Shown: positions 33,709 to 43,869 of the stretch, piece by piece
Position numbering within the stretch: the stretch's first letter is position 1
How the letters are laid out: each line of letters starts with the position of its first letter
Assembly: GCA_024663395.1 (NCBI GenBank)
Contig: JANFAH010000021.1
Coordinates: 1,168,662 to 1,232,661, forward strand
DNA from: Pisolithus tinctorius
Taxonomy: Eukaryota; Basidiomycota; Agaricomycetes; Boletales; Pisolithaceae
Direction of reading: 5' to 3'
Length of the DNA: 64,000 nucleotides
Notes under the pieces: generated by a model
Seen by the model: the letters and a program-made list of their open reading frames with translations, nothing else
Databases searched by the model: none
Told to the model about the DNA's origin: nothing
Made by a program: the position numbers and the translations under genes

Positions 33709-35531
33709 ATGTCAGCGCTCCCTTCGTGCGTTCTTTCTTCTGAGCATGATCCTCGCCAATGGAGCAAGCGAAAACGGTGGACGATAGCCCTCATAATCTG
33801 GAACCTCATTGCTCCGATGTAAGGCGTTCAGCTTCGGTACTACCGTATTGGATTCCGAGCTGACGATAATTGTCCTCCAGTGATATGGCGAACACGTTCT
33901 ATGTGCGTTTGTAGAAGCTCGTGGTATCCTTTGCTTTGCATTGATCAGTCGTTCGATGTGTAGTCTGGAGTGCAAGACCAGGTACAGGAAGAGTTTGGCA
34001 CATCGAATACCCTCGCGACTTTAGGTGTGGGGTTATACAATCTCGTGAGCTTAGTCTATTTTCCCTGTACTTATCATTCCAATGCTCTTCCTAGGGCGTT
34101 GTATTTGGGGTACTCTTCGGAGGACCACTGAGTGAACTTTATGGTCGTCGACCGGTATATATCGTCTCGTCTATATGTTTCGTTGGTATGCACTTCTTCC
34201 CATTCTTTGATGAATATGCTGAGTTTTATTAGTCTTCAGTCTCGGTTCAACACTTTCGCTAAATATATTCACTCTCTTGATCTGCCGGACACTTATGGGC
34301 CTATTTGGGAGTCCTGTCTTCTCGATCTACGGTGGCTCAGTGGCAGACCTTTTTACGCCGGAAGAGCGAGGCCCGGTGGTTGCATTATTTACACTCGTGT
34401 TACAAGGTGCCCCAACCATCGGGCCTGTCCCGTCCTCTTTGCTAGGGCCCTTTTTTCCTTGGCGACGGCTACTCGATCTTATAACCATCTGGGGTGGCGT
34501 TCTTGCTATCGTCACAATATTGTTCGTCCCCGAAACCGAGCCTAGAACAATTCGAAGGAAGATAGCCGAATCCGAAGATGTCGATATCAAAGAAATAAAT
34601 TCCTCCAGCAAGGTTTGGACCAAAGCACTACTTACGCCAATCAGTGAGTGCTTTTTCTCCAATTCATCCGTTTGTATCAGGTACTCATCTACCTTCCCTT
34701 TTCTCTAGCCATACTTCGTAACGAACCTATCATGATCTGGACTACGCTATACCACTCCTTTGTCTTTGGCCTCTTGTTCCTTCTCCTCGAGGTGCGTAGG
34801 CTGTTACCGACCTTTCTTCAGAATTAAATTGATCTTTTCCTTAGGTATACCCGCATATCTACGACACCCATTATTCTATGTCGCGAGAACAAGCAGGTCT
34901 GGTCTTCATTGCCCCATTCATTGGGAATGTGCTTGGCGTTCTCGTATACTTTGGATACCATAAACCACTGTACGAAGCGCGCCAACGCACAATCCAGATC
35001 GAATCAGGTGGTAAATTAGAGATTGAGCCTGAAGCCCGCCTACCCGGTGTTCTTCTTGCATCGCTTCTTACTCCCATCGGATTATTTTGGTTGACGTTTT
35101 CGGCACAGCCGGACATACACCACATTTTCCCTACGCTTTCAGGTGTTCCGATTGGGATGGGAATGACTCTCTTGCAACTTTCGTTATTCAACTACTACAT
35201 TGACCTTTACCCAACTATGTCGGCATCCGCTATCGCTGCAAACACTGCCGTCCGGAATATCGTAGCGACTGTGCTGCCGACCGTCGGGGTGCCACTATAC
35301 ACTTCCTTGGGTATACGCAATGCGAACGTGTTATTGGCATGCATCAGCTGTATAGGGCTCCCGACTGGTGTTATTTTGTATGTTTTCGGAAGAAGACTCC
35401 GGGCGGCGAGCAGATGGGCCAAACAGGCCACAGGTGCTAGCCCGCTTCCGCGGGAGAACATCGAGGCCATCGCCCCTTTGCTTGCCCAACCCCCTCAAAA
35501 TCATTACGGAGGAACTCGTTCCTTCGAGTAA
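33709..35531 (+). CDS. MFS transporter, DHA1 drug/polyamine type, copy B
   Basis: Paralogue of the transporter at 23,826. All seven exons and six introns are in corresponding places and every join keeps the frame. Start MSALPSC with DPRQWSKRKRW; motif A region GPLSELYGRRPVYI is altered to a Val-Asp-Arg version in B (YGRRP of A corresponds to YGRRP-like YGVDRPV, from the ATGGTCGTCGACCGG codons at 34,141), so the invariant second Arg/Gly context should be checked. ICRTLMGLFGSPVFSIYGGS, TPEERG, FVPETEPRTIRRKIAE and FIAPFIGNVLGVLVYF are kept. The central loop is two residues shorter than in A. C-terminus GGTRSFE. Probably functional; substrate unknown. Confidence 0.82.
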
Positions 35532-35680
35532 AAATGTCATGATTTATGACACCTGTTTCCTTTTTGAAGTCGATGTGCCGTGCTAAAATTTTCAACTTCA
35601 TCTCCATGGTACACCAAAGAAAAATCTCAAGTCGGATGGTGATACTCCTTGTACTCCTTTTAAGTATACTGTCTCGCAGT

Positions 35681-35944
35681 TTAGAATAGCTTTGGACGGT
35701 TTGGCGCCGCCCTCAACTTTGTAGTTATCAGGCAGTAGATTTGTCCGTACCTATCATCTGGATTGTTTTGTAAATCTGCCACCCCAAAATACATTCCATT
35801 GTCGAGCAGCACATCATCACCGGAGGATGGTAATAGTAAACTGTACACAAGTCTGCGGGAATTGTACGACGACCACTGATTGTCTGTGTTCGAAGCGCCG
35901 GCTCCGGGCCATAGCACCGAAACAGGCCTGGCTGCGTGCAACAC
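35681..35944 (-). pseudogene. Tail ORF remnant, copy B
   Basis: Minus-strand frame containing LLDNGMYFGVADLQNNP, the partner of the tail ORF of copy A (25,833-26,147). An 11-nt or similar deletion in B (near 35,830) changes the upstream frame, so at least one copy is broken. Confidence 0.35.
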
Positions 35945-36100
35945 TTGTTCAAGACATGACGATCTTTTGCGGCTTCCGTACAGCTTTTTCAGTTGCCCGG
36001 AGAGAATCTTGATGTCCCATACAAAACCTGTCTGTGCCCTGTCATCTCGTTGCTCAAGGGATTTCGTAGCATTGTAAGTTGAGTTGCCGTCGTTTCAACC

Positions 36101-36579
36101 ATCTGTCAGTGCTGGACGAAGAGGAAACTCCAATAATAAGTTCGAGAAATTTCTGATGGCCCTCCATCTGGCCTTGCGGCACAGCAATCATAATACTAGC
36201 GCTCGTCTTCCCTTCGTTCACATCGGTACATATATCCCTAGTGTGCCTTTTGCTTTTGCCACTTAAAACGCTTGGCGGCGTCCCACAGCACGCTGTCGAC
36301 GTTAAACAGCACGCATTGGAAGTCGCCAAGCGTTTGAGAAACTCGCTCTTTGTTTCTACAGGCGATCGATCCGCGAAGTATCGAGAAAGGATCGGGAGTT
36401 ATTGAGTTTCGAAAGGTAAGCCTGTTTAGTATTTACTAAATGTGTGGCGGTGATGCGAAGTCAAATCACGGTGACGTCGGGGGCGAAGCTGAATTACTGG
36501 CATAGCGCAAATGACCTTCCCGAAGCTGCGAGGTAGGATATCACACTACAATGGCCTTTTTATACTGTAGGTGACAGGC
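36101..36579. other. Flank between copy B and the transposon complex
   Basis: No gene. Holds a perfect 12-bp inverted repeat (AAACGCTTGGCG at 36,266-36,277; CGCCAAGCGTTT at 36,324-36,335) around a 46-nt loop, and ends with AGGC directly before the left transposon terminus. Confidence 0.5.
36576..36579. repeat. Candidate target-site duplication, left copy of the Plavaka-like element
   Basis: AGGC precedes the terminus CATCTGCA at 36,580 and AGGC also follows the other terminus at 54,371-54,374. A 4-bp match can be chance (1 in 256); CMC-type elements usually make 2-4 bp duplications. Confidence 0.45.
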
Positions 36580-36790
36580 CATCTGCAAAACTACGCGAGC
36601 AAGTGAGCAGGTTATACCACTCCCCGTTTAGAATTTCTCCATTTAGCTCGCTTGTGAATTATGAGAAGTGTACGGCCTATTTACCACGGCCTTATCGAGA
36701 TCCCAGCGCCGATGTCATCTTATCAATGTTGACATTGGAGACAAGAACACTGATTATCATGTGTAGTACTAGTCATAGATCGTTACGAGC

Positions 36791-38323
36791 TTATGTACAC
36801 TGTGAATAGTGTTCTACGAGTTCCCTTCCACACGCCAAAATGCTAGCAGTAGATTCTGAGAAACGGTTTAGTGTAGTAATAGGTCCTTCGCTCCTAAGGA
36901 CCTGAATACGTCGGAGGGCATTATTGTAGTGAGGTTCGTATGTATCTGCCTCGAACTCGGCCTCACGGCCCCTGACGAGGTTTGTGAGCCCCCACCGAAT
37001 GATGGTGACGGTGAAGGCGATAAGACGATCGAGATTTTCAGTGTCGGGGGGGATGACGGACGACAGTTTGCGACAAGGCGAGAATACGGCTTCGTGAATG
37101 ATGGTGCTCACGGCGCAGCAGTTGAAGAAGCCGGACACCGTTTGTCCTGTTGGAAGCTACCAAAAACATTAGTCCACCATAAAGGCACATGGGGAAAGAC
37201 GTACCAGAACTTCTTCGTCGACAAAATCCCATCCGACGAGGAGGGGTTCCACACTGGTTCTCCATGTCTCAGCGATCCAAGTCGTATGTGGCGCATCAAT
37301 GGGCACGCGCAAATTATACGAGTCCTTGAGAGTTAATCGAGCGACGGTCTTGAACGTACTGGTGACCTCGTGAAGCGTATGTCTTGCATTATCGCGGAAT
37401 GTCTTCATGTTTTTCTTTGAATCCAACCAAGCTCCTATTCCGTGTTAGTAATGAGTCGTACCTGGTATCCAGTACTCACTGCCTGAGGACCCGAATATGC
37501 CTTCTGCAAGACGAATCGCTAAGTCTTCGATGTACTTGGAATCGGCAGTCGTCCGTATTGGTCGCTCCATCATGAAGTATCGACGAAGTTCTTTCTTGGC
37601 TTCGTCCTTGAAGCGCTTCACGACATAGTCAGGGATACGCGTAGTTGCGGTTGGCTGGAGATCGATGGGGACTAACGTCGGGGTGTTGGCTGCAGGGGGA
37701 TCGTCGGTGGGGAGGACGGGTAAATGGACGTGCTTGGTCGGCCGGGTTGAGTTTTGAGCTGGTCGTTCCCTATCCGGGACGATGTGAATATGGTCAAATT
37801 CCTCACCTCTGGCAACTTCCCCCCGCCGGTTTGGCCTGTCCCCTGCCATCGCAACGTGAGCAGAAAATACTCTGTCACGTGGCATCCGTGACTGTGTGCT
37901 GCGGGTGGAAATCACCAGTTCCGGGTGACGTGGGTTTTTGGTAAGTTGTTCGATCTCACGAGGTGCGAAGATCAACGATGGATCGAACAGAGATGCGGGA
38001 GGATAGCTGATATCCATCGACGGCGGGTGATAGACGTTCACTGACGGGGGATGATTCGACGGCGGGTGATAGACGTTCGCTGACGGGGGATGATAGATGG
38101 TTGTCGATGGGGGATGATACGTGGTATTTATCGTGCTAACGTTGTAACAATTGGTTCGAGTGTCGAGCTCTGAGGGAACATGGTGGCTGGTGTCAAGACC
38201 ATCGCGACTTCCTTCGCCCTGGCCAGTCACTTCCAAGTATCCCTGTGATAGAACGTTCGTTAGTTAGTGAATTGGTGGGGTCTATCAAAGCTTACCTCGT
38301 CTCTGAAAACTGGCCAATCCATG
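36791..38323 (-). CDS. Transposon accessory gene, left copy (intact), DUF6532-like
   Basis: Protein of unknown function carried by the transposon. The first large exon (to 37,445) begins with a degenerate YHPPS repeat (four to six units, for example TIYHPPSANVYHPPS) and continues to a charged helix, VKRFKDEAKKELRRYFMMER. Two further exons follow: KTMKTFRDNARHTLHEV with NLRVPIDAPHTTWIAETW, then SGFFNCCAVSTIIHEAVFSP and LIRWGLTNLVRGREAEFEA-like C-terminal part with EPHYNNALRRI. This C-terminal region resembles the basidiomycete-specific DUF6532 proteins, a resemblance from memory that needs a profile search. The ATG at 38,321-38,323 (MDWPVFQRR) is a plausible first exon but its junction phase with the next exon is not clean, so the start is uncertain. 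Confidence 0.55.
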
Positions 38324-38533
38324 GTGGTGGGAGCGACGGAAGAGGGAAGAAACCGGATTGAGGCACACGAGATATCGTTTGATCATCATATATCAAATGG
38401 AGGGGAAATAATACATTTGGGGCACTACATAGCCACATTTTCGAGTAGGTGAACGGCAGAGCTACTGCAAGGCGATCAGCTAATGTTCATAAATAAAGTG
38501 TGCAGGCCTCACCTTTCATTTCCGAGTCATCAG

Positions 38534-39629
38534 TTATGTGCTATCTACTGGACCCATAAGGCCATCCTTGCTGTCATTCACACCCGACTCCGCATATCTG
38601 TCACTGGCATCGCAATCTGATGAGCCATCGAACTCGCTTGACGAGTCGTGAACACGGCATTGCACTTCCTCTTCAAGTTGATCGAGCTGGGTGTTCGTAG
38701 TCTGAAACGTCATAATATCCTCGTTGTATGCCTCACGGCCGAAGGCTAGGAAGTTCTCCGCATCGTCTATTTCCGCCGCATGATCCAGATCCACATCACC
38801 TTGTCCATCCCCCAGATACTCCCCATACTTCTTACGGTCGGCTTGATAGATATATTTCATAAAATTGCTGTAGTGCTCAGCTTCCCTGAGCTCCCAGGCT
38901 GAGGACAGCGCTCGATAGCGCCTAGTCTCGCGACCTGCATGTTTCATCAAGACCGCCTCTTTTATCGCCACGTCTGGAAGGTCCTTGATACCGTTGCGAA
39001 AAAGGAATTTCCCCTGTGAGGCAATGAATTAGGATTCCATGATGTTAGAAAGAGCAAGGAAGTAATACATCTCTAGCATCGTTCGGGTGAATAACTCCTG
39101 CTCCTCCTCTCAGGGACTTCCTCGCAAAGCGGAGCTCCAAAGCCTCCCCAATGTCCGGCTTGGGATAAGGTGAAAACTTTATGCGAGCAATCCTTGCAGT
39201 CTGTGGACCCCTCCCTGTGGTTCTCTCTGGAGCCATAGTGGCGTTGGGAGTGTCCTTGGGGCCGCCAGGCGACGATGGAGCAACGCTTGAGGGCGGGGGG
39301 GAGGAAAGTTGACTGCTGAGTGGGGCCGGATAAGCGCTGCATGAAAGAGGTGATGAGGGCTGAGTGCTACATGGGGAGGACCCAAGGGGTTTGCGAAAAC
39401 TGGATCGCATTGATACAGGAGTCGTGGGGGGTTCAGCTTGAATCATAAGAGGCAGTACTTCCTCGATCTGCGGCTGGCTCTGGTGGGCAATTGCAGAGGT
39501 GCAAGTTGGTCGGAGTTTGAAGGACTTAGCAAAATTTCTACACTCATGAGCCACGGACTGGTCACGGAGTCTGCCTGTCTTCGAGTTACAATGACAGATA
39601 CAGGATACATACCGCCAGAACTGGCTCAT
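38534..39629 (-). CDS. Transposon middle gene, left copy, unknown function
   Basis: Mirror of 57,699-58,794. Exons are about 39,069-39,629 and 38,534-39,013. Start MSQFWRYVSC; Ser/Pro-rich middle (SSPLSCSAYPAPLSSQ); basic segment PQTARIARIKFSPYPKPDIG; then GKFLFRNGIKDLPDVAIKEA and a charged C-terminus rich in Asp/Ser. Overlaps the 5' end of the divergent transposase gene antisense by about 40-200 bp. No catalytic motif recognised. Confidence 0.5.
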
Positions 39630-41899
39630 ATCTCGGAAGTTCCGAATCCTGGAAGGTTAGTATCGACGATATTGACTCAGTTTCTACTTACAAGAGTTCT
39701 AGATATCGGTGTCCAAACGTAGCTTGCGAAGTGTTCTTCGAGACCCATGATATGTTGATCCAGCATATCAGGACGTGTTATCCACTCGTTCCATTTCATT
39801 CCTCGACAGCACAAGATGCTCGTCTAGCTTCATTTGGTCAATCTTCGCACTCAAGGGCTAGGTACCACGAACGATCAGGGTATACTTTCGGGAATGAACC
39901 AAATACATTTGAGCAGTTTCACGATGGTCCTTTAAAGCAAGAGCGAGAGATCAATGTGTACTATCCATTTCAGTCTCGGGCAGAATGGTCTTTAGCCAAG
40001 TTTCTCGTGGAGAACCTTACACAAACTCAGATCAAGAGATTCCTCGCTTTGCCCTGGGTACTACCGGTTTTACCTCAATAAACCATATCTCACTTATTTT
40101 CCTTAGTTCCATGATAATCCCCGGCCATCCTTTACTTCAGTAGAAGAATTGCTCGGGTGGATGGATACCCTTCCCTCAGGGCCAAAGTGGCGGAGTACCG
40201 TTCTAGAAGTCGAAGGTTACAAAACAACTGATTCTATACAGCTGATTTGGCGTGATGCAGAGGAGGTCACAAGGTCCTTGTTTGGAAACCCTATCTTTGG
40301 TGCCGATATGATGTTTGATCCTATTCTGATCACCAATGCTCTTGGACGGGAGTACGGTGAATGGTTCTCAGCACGCGAAGCCCATCGCATCCAAGTATGT
40401 TCATAGAGCGATACAACTTCACTACGGAAACTAACAATGGTCTTCTGTTAGGATTCCCTTCCGGAGGGTGCCACAATCGTACCTATTCTCGCCGCATCCG
40501 ACAAGACTCCTGTGACAAGGATGACCGGAGGACTAGAAATGCATCCCCTCTTAATCAGTATTGGCAATATTCCAGGGAACATCCGCATGGCAGCCACCTC
40601 ACATTCATGGAGATGTGTCGCGTTCATGCCGATACCGAAGTTTGATGTCCCTAAGGGAAACCAAACGATCCTGCAAACGTGTGTCTGGCACAAATGTGTT
40701 GATATCGTCACCGCGGGCCTGAAACGTGTTGCAGAGATTGGAACCATGATGCCGGACCCCCATGGATACCGACGCTATTGTTTCACGCCACTAGTGGCAT
40801 GGACCGCTGACCTCCCTGAACAGCTAATGATCGCATGTGTCTCCAAAAGCGCTTCCCCTGTCACGGAAGCAACCCATAAGCAGTTCGGCGACAGTCACTC
40901 CCATTCATCTCGTACAGGCGATCTCACTCTCCAGCGCATCGAACAAGTCGCTCGGGGTACTCACCCGTGGAATAATCTGAGCCGCTTTCAAAGAGAGGCG
41001 AAGACAATACAGCTTAGCGGTGTCCACCTTCCATTTTGGAGAAACTGGCCGTTTGCGGACCCCTCCATCTTCCTTCTGCCCGAAATCCTTCATACATGCC
41101 ACAAGTTTTTCTTCGACCATGTCCTTTCATGGTGTAGAGAGTTACTTGAGGACGACCTCGATGCGCGATTCAAGTGTCACCACAAACGCGTTGCGGTGAG
41201 GCACTTTGCGGGTGGTGTTTCACACATCAAGCAAATGACGGGCAGAGAACACCGCGACATCCAGCGTACCATTGTTCCCATGATCGCCGGTTGTGTACCC
41301 CCACGGTTCCTCCGTGCCATACGTGCTATTATCAGTTTCATATACCAGGCACAGAGTCCCATACACACAGACATTTCCGTGAAGGAAATGGAATCATCGC
41401 TGCAGGAATTCCATGCGCACAAGGATGCCATTATCGAGGCGAACGCCAGAAAGACAAGATCAGCTGGTACCAAAAATGACTTCCACATTCCGAAGTTGGA
41501 GCTTTTTCACAGCTTCGCAGCGGCGATTCGTAATAACAGTGGACTAATACAATATACTGCAGACGTCAGCGAACGCCTTCTTATCACCCACTGCAAGCGT
41601 CCATTCGAACGTACTAACAAGAATAAAGACTTCGTGGAACAAGTCGTCCGATTACTCAATCGCGAAGAATCTATGCAGCAGTTTGATGTATACTCGTTGA
41701 TACGCTCGAGTAACATACCCCTCATCAATGCTGTTTCCATGGAAGAGGAAGAAATCGCTGCAACAGATCCAACGTTCGCATGGGTAGGGCGTGTCCTACC
41801 TGAGGAGCAATGGCAACTCCATGGTCCCCGCCCGGTCCGCAATTACTTTGCTGATGGCATTCTTGCCAATCATACTCAAACCGCCCTCCACGTCACGTC

Positions 41900-41903
41900 A
41901 CGC
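41900..41903. repeat. Target-site duplication of the LTR retrotransposon, left
   Basis: ACGC directly before the LTR; the matching ACGC is at 53,373-53,376. The uninterrupted transposon copy has a single ACGC here (reverse-complement strand near 55,425), and arm arithmetic (108,801 minus 97,328 = 11,473 = 11,469 + 4) agrees with a 4-bp duplication. Confidence 0.85.
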
Positions 41904-42414
41904 TGTGAGTCAAAGTGTGGAATGCTGGTGAAAACCAAACAAATCCAACACCAAAAGACAAATAAAAGCGAGTGGTGGTTTGCCTCCGCGGAACCTGGAG
42001 TGCAGAGAAACCTAAAGTGGGGGGAGTTTCAATGGCAGGTGCTCCTAGCGCAAGTCGACGACGAGTTACGCAGGAGAAGACAAGCAAGTGATGATTGGAT
42101 GGGGGATGCTGAACAGAGCAAAGGTGTTCAGCTGAAAGGACTTGGGATGATGGACTTTAATAAGATGTGCTCCTGGCGCAAGTCGATGACGAGTTACGCA
42201 GGAGTGGAGGGATGACTAAGACTGCTGACTAAGAGGAAGCTTCAGATGAATGATGGAGGCAGATAGACTCTTCCGAATGAGCCTCAACTACCAAGTATAC
42301 GAATGATGACAGGTAGACCCCTTCGTGGAGCCTCAACTGTCGACGACGAGATAGGCACTGGACTGACCGCTGGACTGCTTCTGAATTGATTCTGGGTAGC
42401 TAAGTACATGGGGG

Positions 42415-42422
42415 TTTATATA
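42415..42422 (-). promoter_or_regulatory. LTR TATA box
   Basis: TATATAAA on the minus strand, about 1.32 kb from the 5' end of the LTR; same in the other LTR at 52,045-52,052. It implies a U3 of roughly 1.3 kb and about 0.5 kb for R plus U5. Confidence 0.6.
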
Positions 42423-42475
42423 CTATGGGGGGAGCACAGCTTGTGACAAACAAGGCACAAACACTTGGTAAGTAA

Positions 42476-42757
42476 TGAGTAAGGACTGAGTAATCATGAT
42501 GAGTAAGCGAGAAATGATAAGTAAGCAAGCAAAGAAGATTGGTAAGTATTGGCAATGAACGAGTCAAGGATAGTCAAAATATCACAAAATGAGTCAAATA
42601 GAATCAGAAACTGAGTAAGTGCACTGATATCACATTAGGGGGTGGCGATGCAAGTCAGATCTCGGCAGAGACATCTCTAGATCCAAAGATGGCATGACAG
42701 ATGGATGGTGTTTCCAGATAGGGAAGTATTAATTCCAGAATTGAAGGGCATGAGTCA
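42476..42757. promoter_or_regulatory. Cluster of TGAGT(A/C)A sites in LTR U3
   Basis: Six sites: TGAGTAA at 42,476, 42,487, 42,500 and 42,612; TGAGTCA at 42,590 and 42,751. All lie upstream of the LTR TATA box in element orientation, and all are repeated in the other LTR (+9,630). TGAGTCA/TGACTCA is the site of AP-1/Gcn4-type bZIP factors. Confidence 0.5.
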
Positions 42758-42859
42758 GGCGTCAAAGGGGGCTAGGGCATTGGGGGTCTGTGGGGCAATG
42801 AGAGCATACGCGATCGTGTCTCCCACCCTTCCATCCTCTCAGCGAAGTTAACAAAAACT

Positions 42860-43417
42860 TCATGAATGGGGCTCTGATGGAGGAGGAGGAGAAGGGGGAA
42901 CGTCTTCTGCTGGATCTTGCAGTAAGAAGGCAAGATGCATGTCATACTCGTCATGAATGCGATCAGGGAGGCTGGAGGACAGTAGATTATACTGCAGCTG
43001 TCGCAATGCGGGAAGAATGATGGATGAGATTGGAATAAAGACGGTGCAGGGAGCAGGGAGGAACGATCCATATGCTTCATCAAGAGGGGAGACTGAAACG
43101 ACCACATAAGACCTTTCTAACCGAGTGACAGACCTGAGGCGACCAAAGAACGTCCTTCTGGAAGTCATACTGACAAGGAGAACACGCTGACCAAGCTGCA
43201 TGGGACAGGATGGGGCTGACAATGACAGGATGAACCAGGGGGCTTCAGGACGGAAGCTGGTGGGAATGCCTGGCAGATATACATAGCCATTGTCTCTGGC
43301 AAATGAGACAAGCGAGATGACTGACGAAGAGGTGGCCATGATTGATGGACTTCGCGAAATGAGCGTCTGATGGATGGAGTGCTGTAGAAATGCGTAGGGT
43401 GCGAGGATCCTCTCCAA
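42860..43417 (-). CDS. ORF of 185 codons inside the LTR (U3), 3' LTR copy
   Basis: Open frame in the sense direction of the element, wholly within U3, upstream of the TATA box. The product begins MERILAPYAFLQHS (an internal MATSSS start is possible), has a fold-like middle (SRRTFFGRLRSVTRLERSYV, VSVSPLDEAYGSFLP) and a Pro/Ser-rich end. It resembles nothing I know. In the 3' LTR it would be part of the genomic RNA, downstream of pol. Confidence 0.4.
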   Translation of the reverse strand: MERILAPYAFLQHSIHQTLISRSPSIMATSSSVISLVSFARDNGYVYLPGIPTSFRPEAPWFILSLSAPSCPMQLGQRVLLVSMTSRRTFFGRLRSVTRLERSYVVVSVSPLDEAYGSFLPAPCTVFIPISSIILPALRQLQYNLLSSSLPDRIHDEYDMHLAFLLQDPAEDVPPSPPPPSEPHS

Positions 43418-43742
43418 ATTTGGAAGGAAGAATCGTGGGGCTGAGCACTTTAAGCGAGCATGGGAACGGAGTCGATATCTTTGGAAATGGTGGAGATACG
43501 ACGAAAACCGGAATGCCGTACACGGGCGCTAAAAACCTTTAATGCGCACTTAACTCGCTTCCTCTTTTCTCTTTAGCACTGACGACTCGATCTTGTGCGA
43601 AGGATGACTGTTCACGTCCAACAGTCTTTCTACGCATGAGGCCTTTAGTCTTCATCTGCATGCTTGGGCATTGTGCACAACTCGTCAACGAGTTAGGCAG
43701 AGTCAGCTGTAACCATGTCCACAACACCTTTGGTGTGTGACA

Positions 43743-43869
43743 TCCACCGGCAAGAAGAAATGCAATCGTCCCCGATTGCGACCAATGCAGGGAACCCAGG
43801 GAAAACAAAAAGAAAAATGAAGGAAGGAATGACAGGCAATCAGTATCGTAAGAAATGAAAAAAGGGAAA
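43743..43869. other. Region between pol stop and 3' LTR
   Basis: 127 nt. A polypurine tract is expected next to the LTR; in element orientation the last bases are GCCGGTGGA, only a weak tract. Confidence 0.4.

Larger units (their letters stand above)
27180..36100. repeat. Segmental duplication copy B
   Basis: Collinear with copy A over almost 9 kb except for a local inversion (about 32,291-32,806), loss of the copy-A-specific 1.2 kb, and scattered indels. The MFS gene and the small gene are the best preserved parts. Limits are approximate; similarity to A fades near 36,090 shortly before the transposon complex. Confidence 0.85.
41904..43742 (-). repeat. 3' LTR of the retrotransposon
   Basis: 1,839 bp, identical in length to the LTR at 51,534-53,372. 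In element orientation it starts TGTCACACACC at 43,742 and ends CTTTGACTCACA at 41,904. Contains the U3 ORF, TGAGT(A/C)A cluster and TATA box described separately. Confidence 0.93.

Noticed and set aside
41886..41903. LTR insertion next to CACGTCACGTCACGC, similar to the conserved upstream inverted-repeat arm (ATGTCACGTCACGC)
   Set aside because: One coincidence of 13 bases with no second example; the sister arm has CACGTCATGTCACGC. Not enough to claim site preference.
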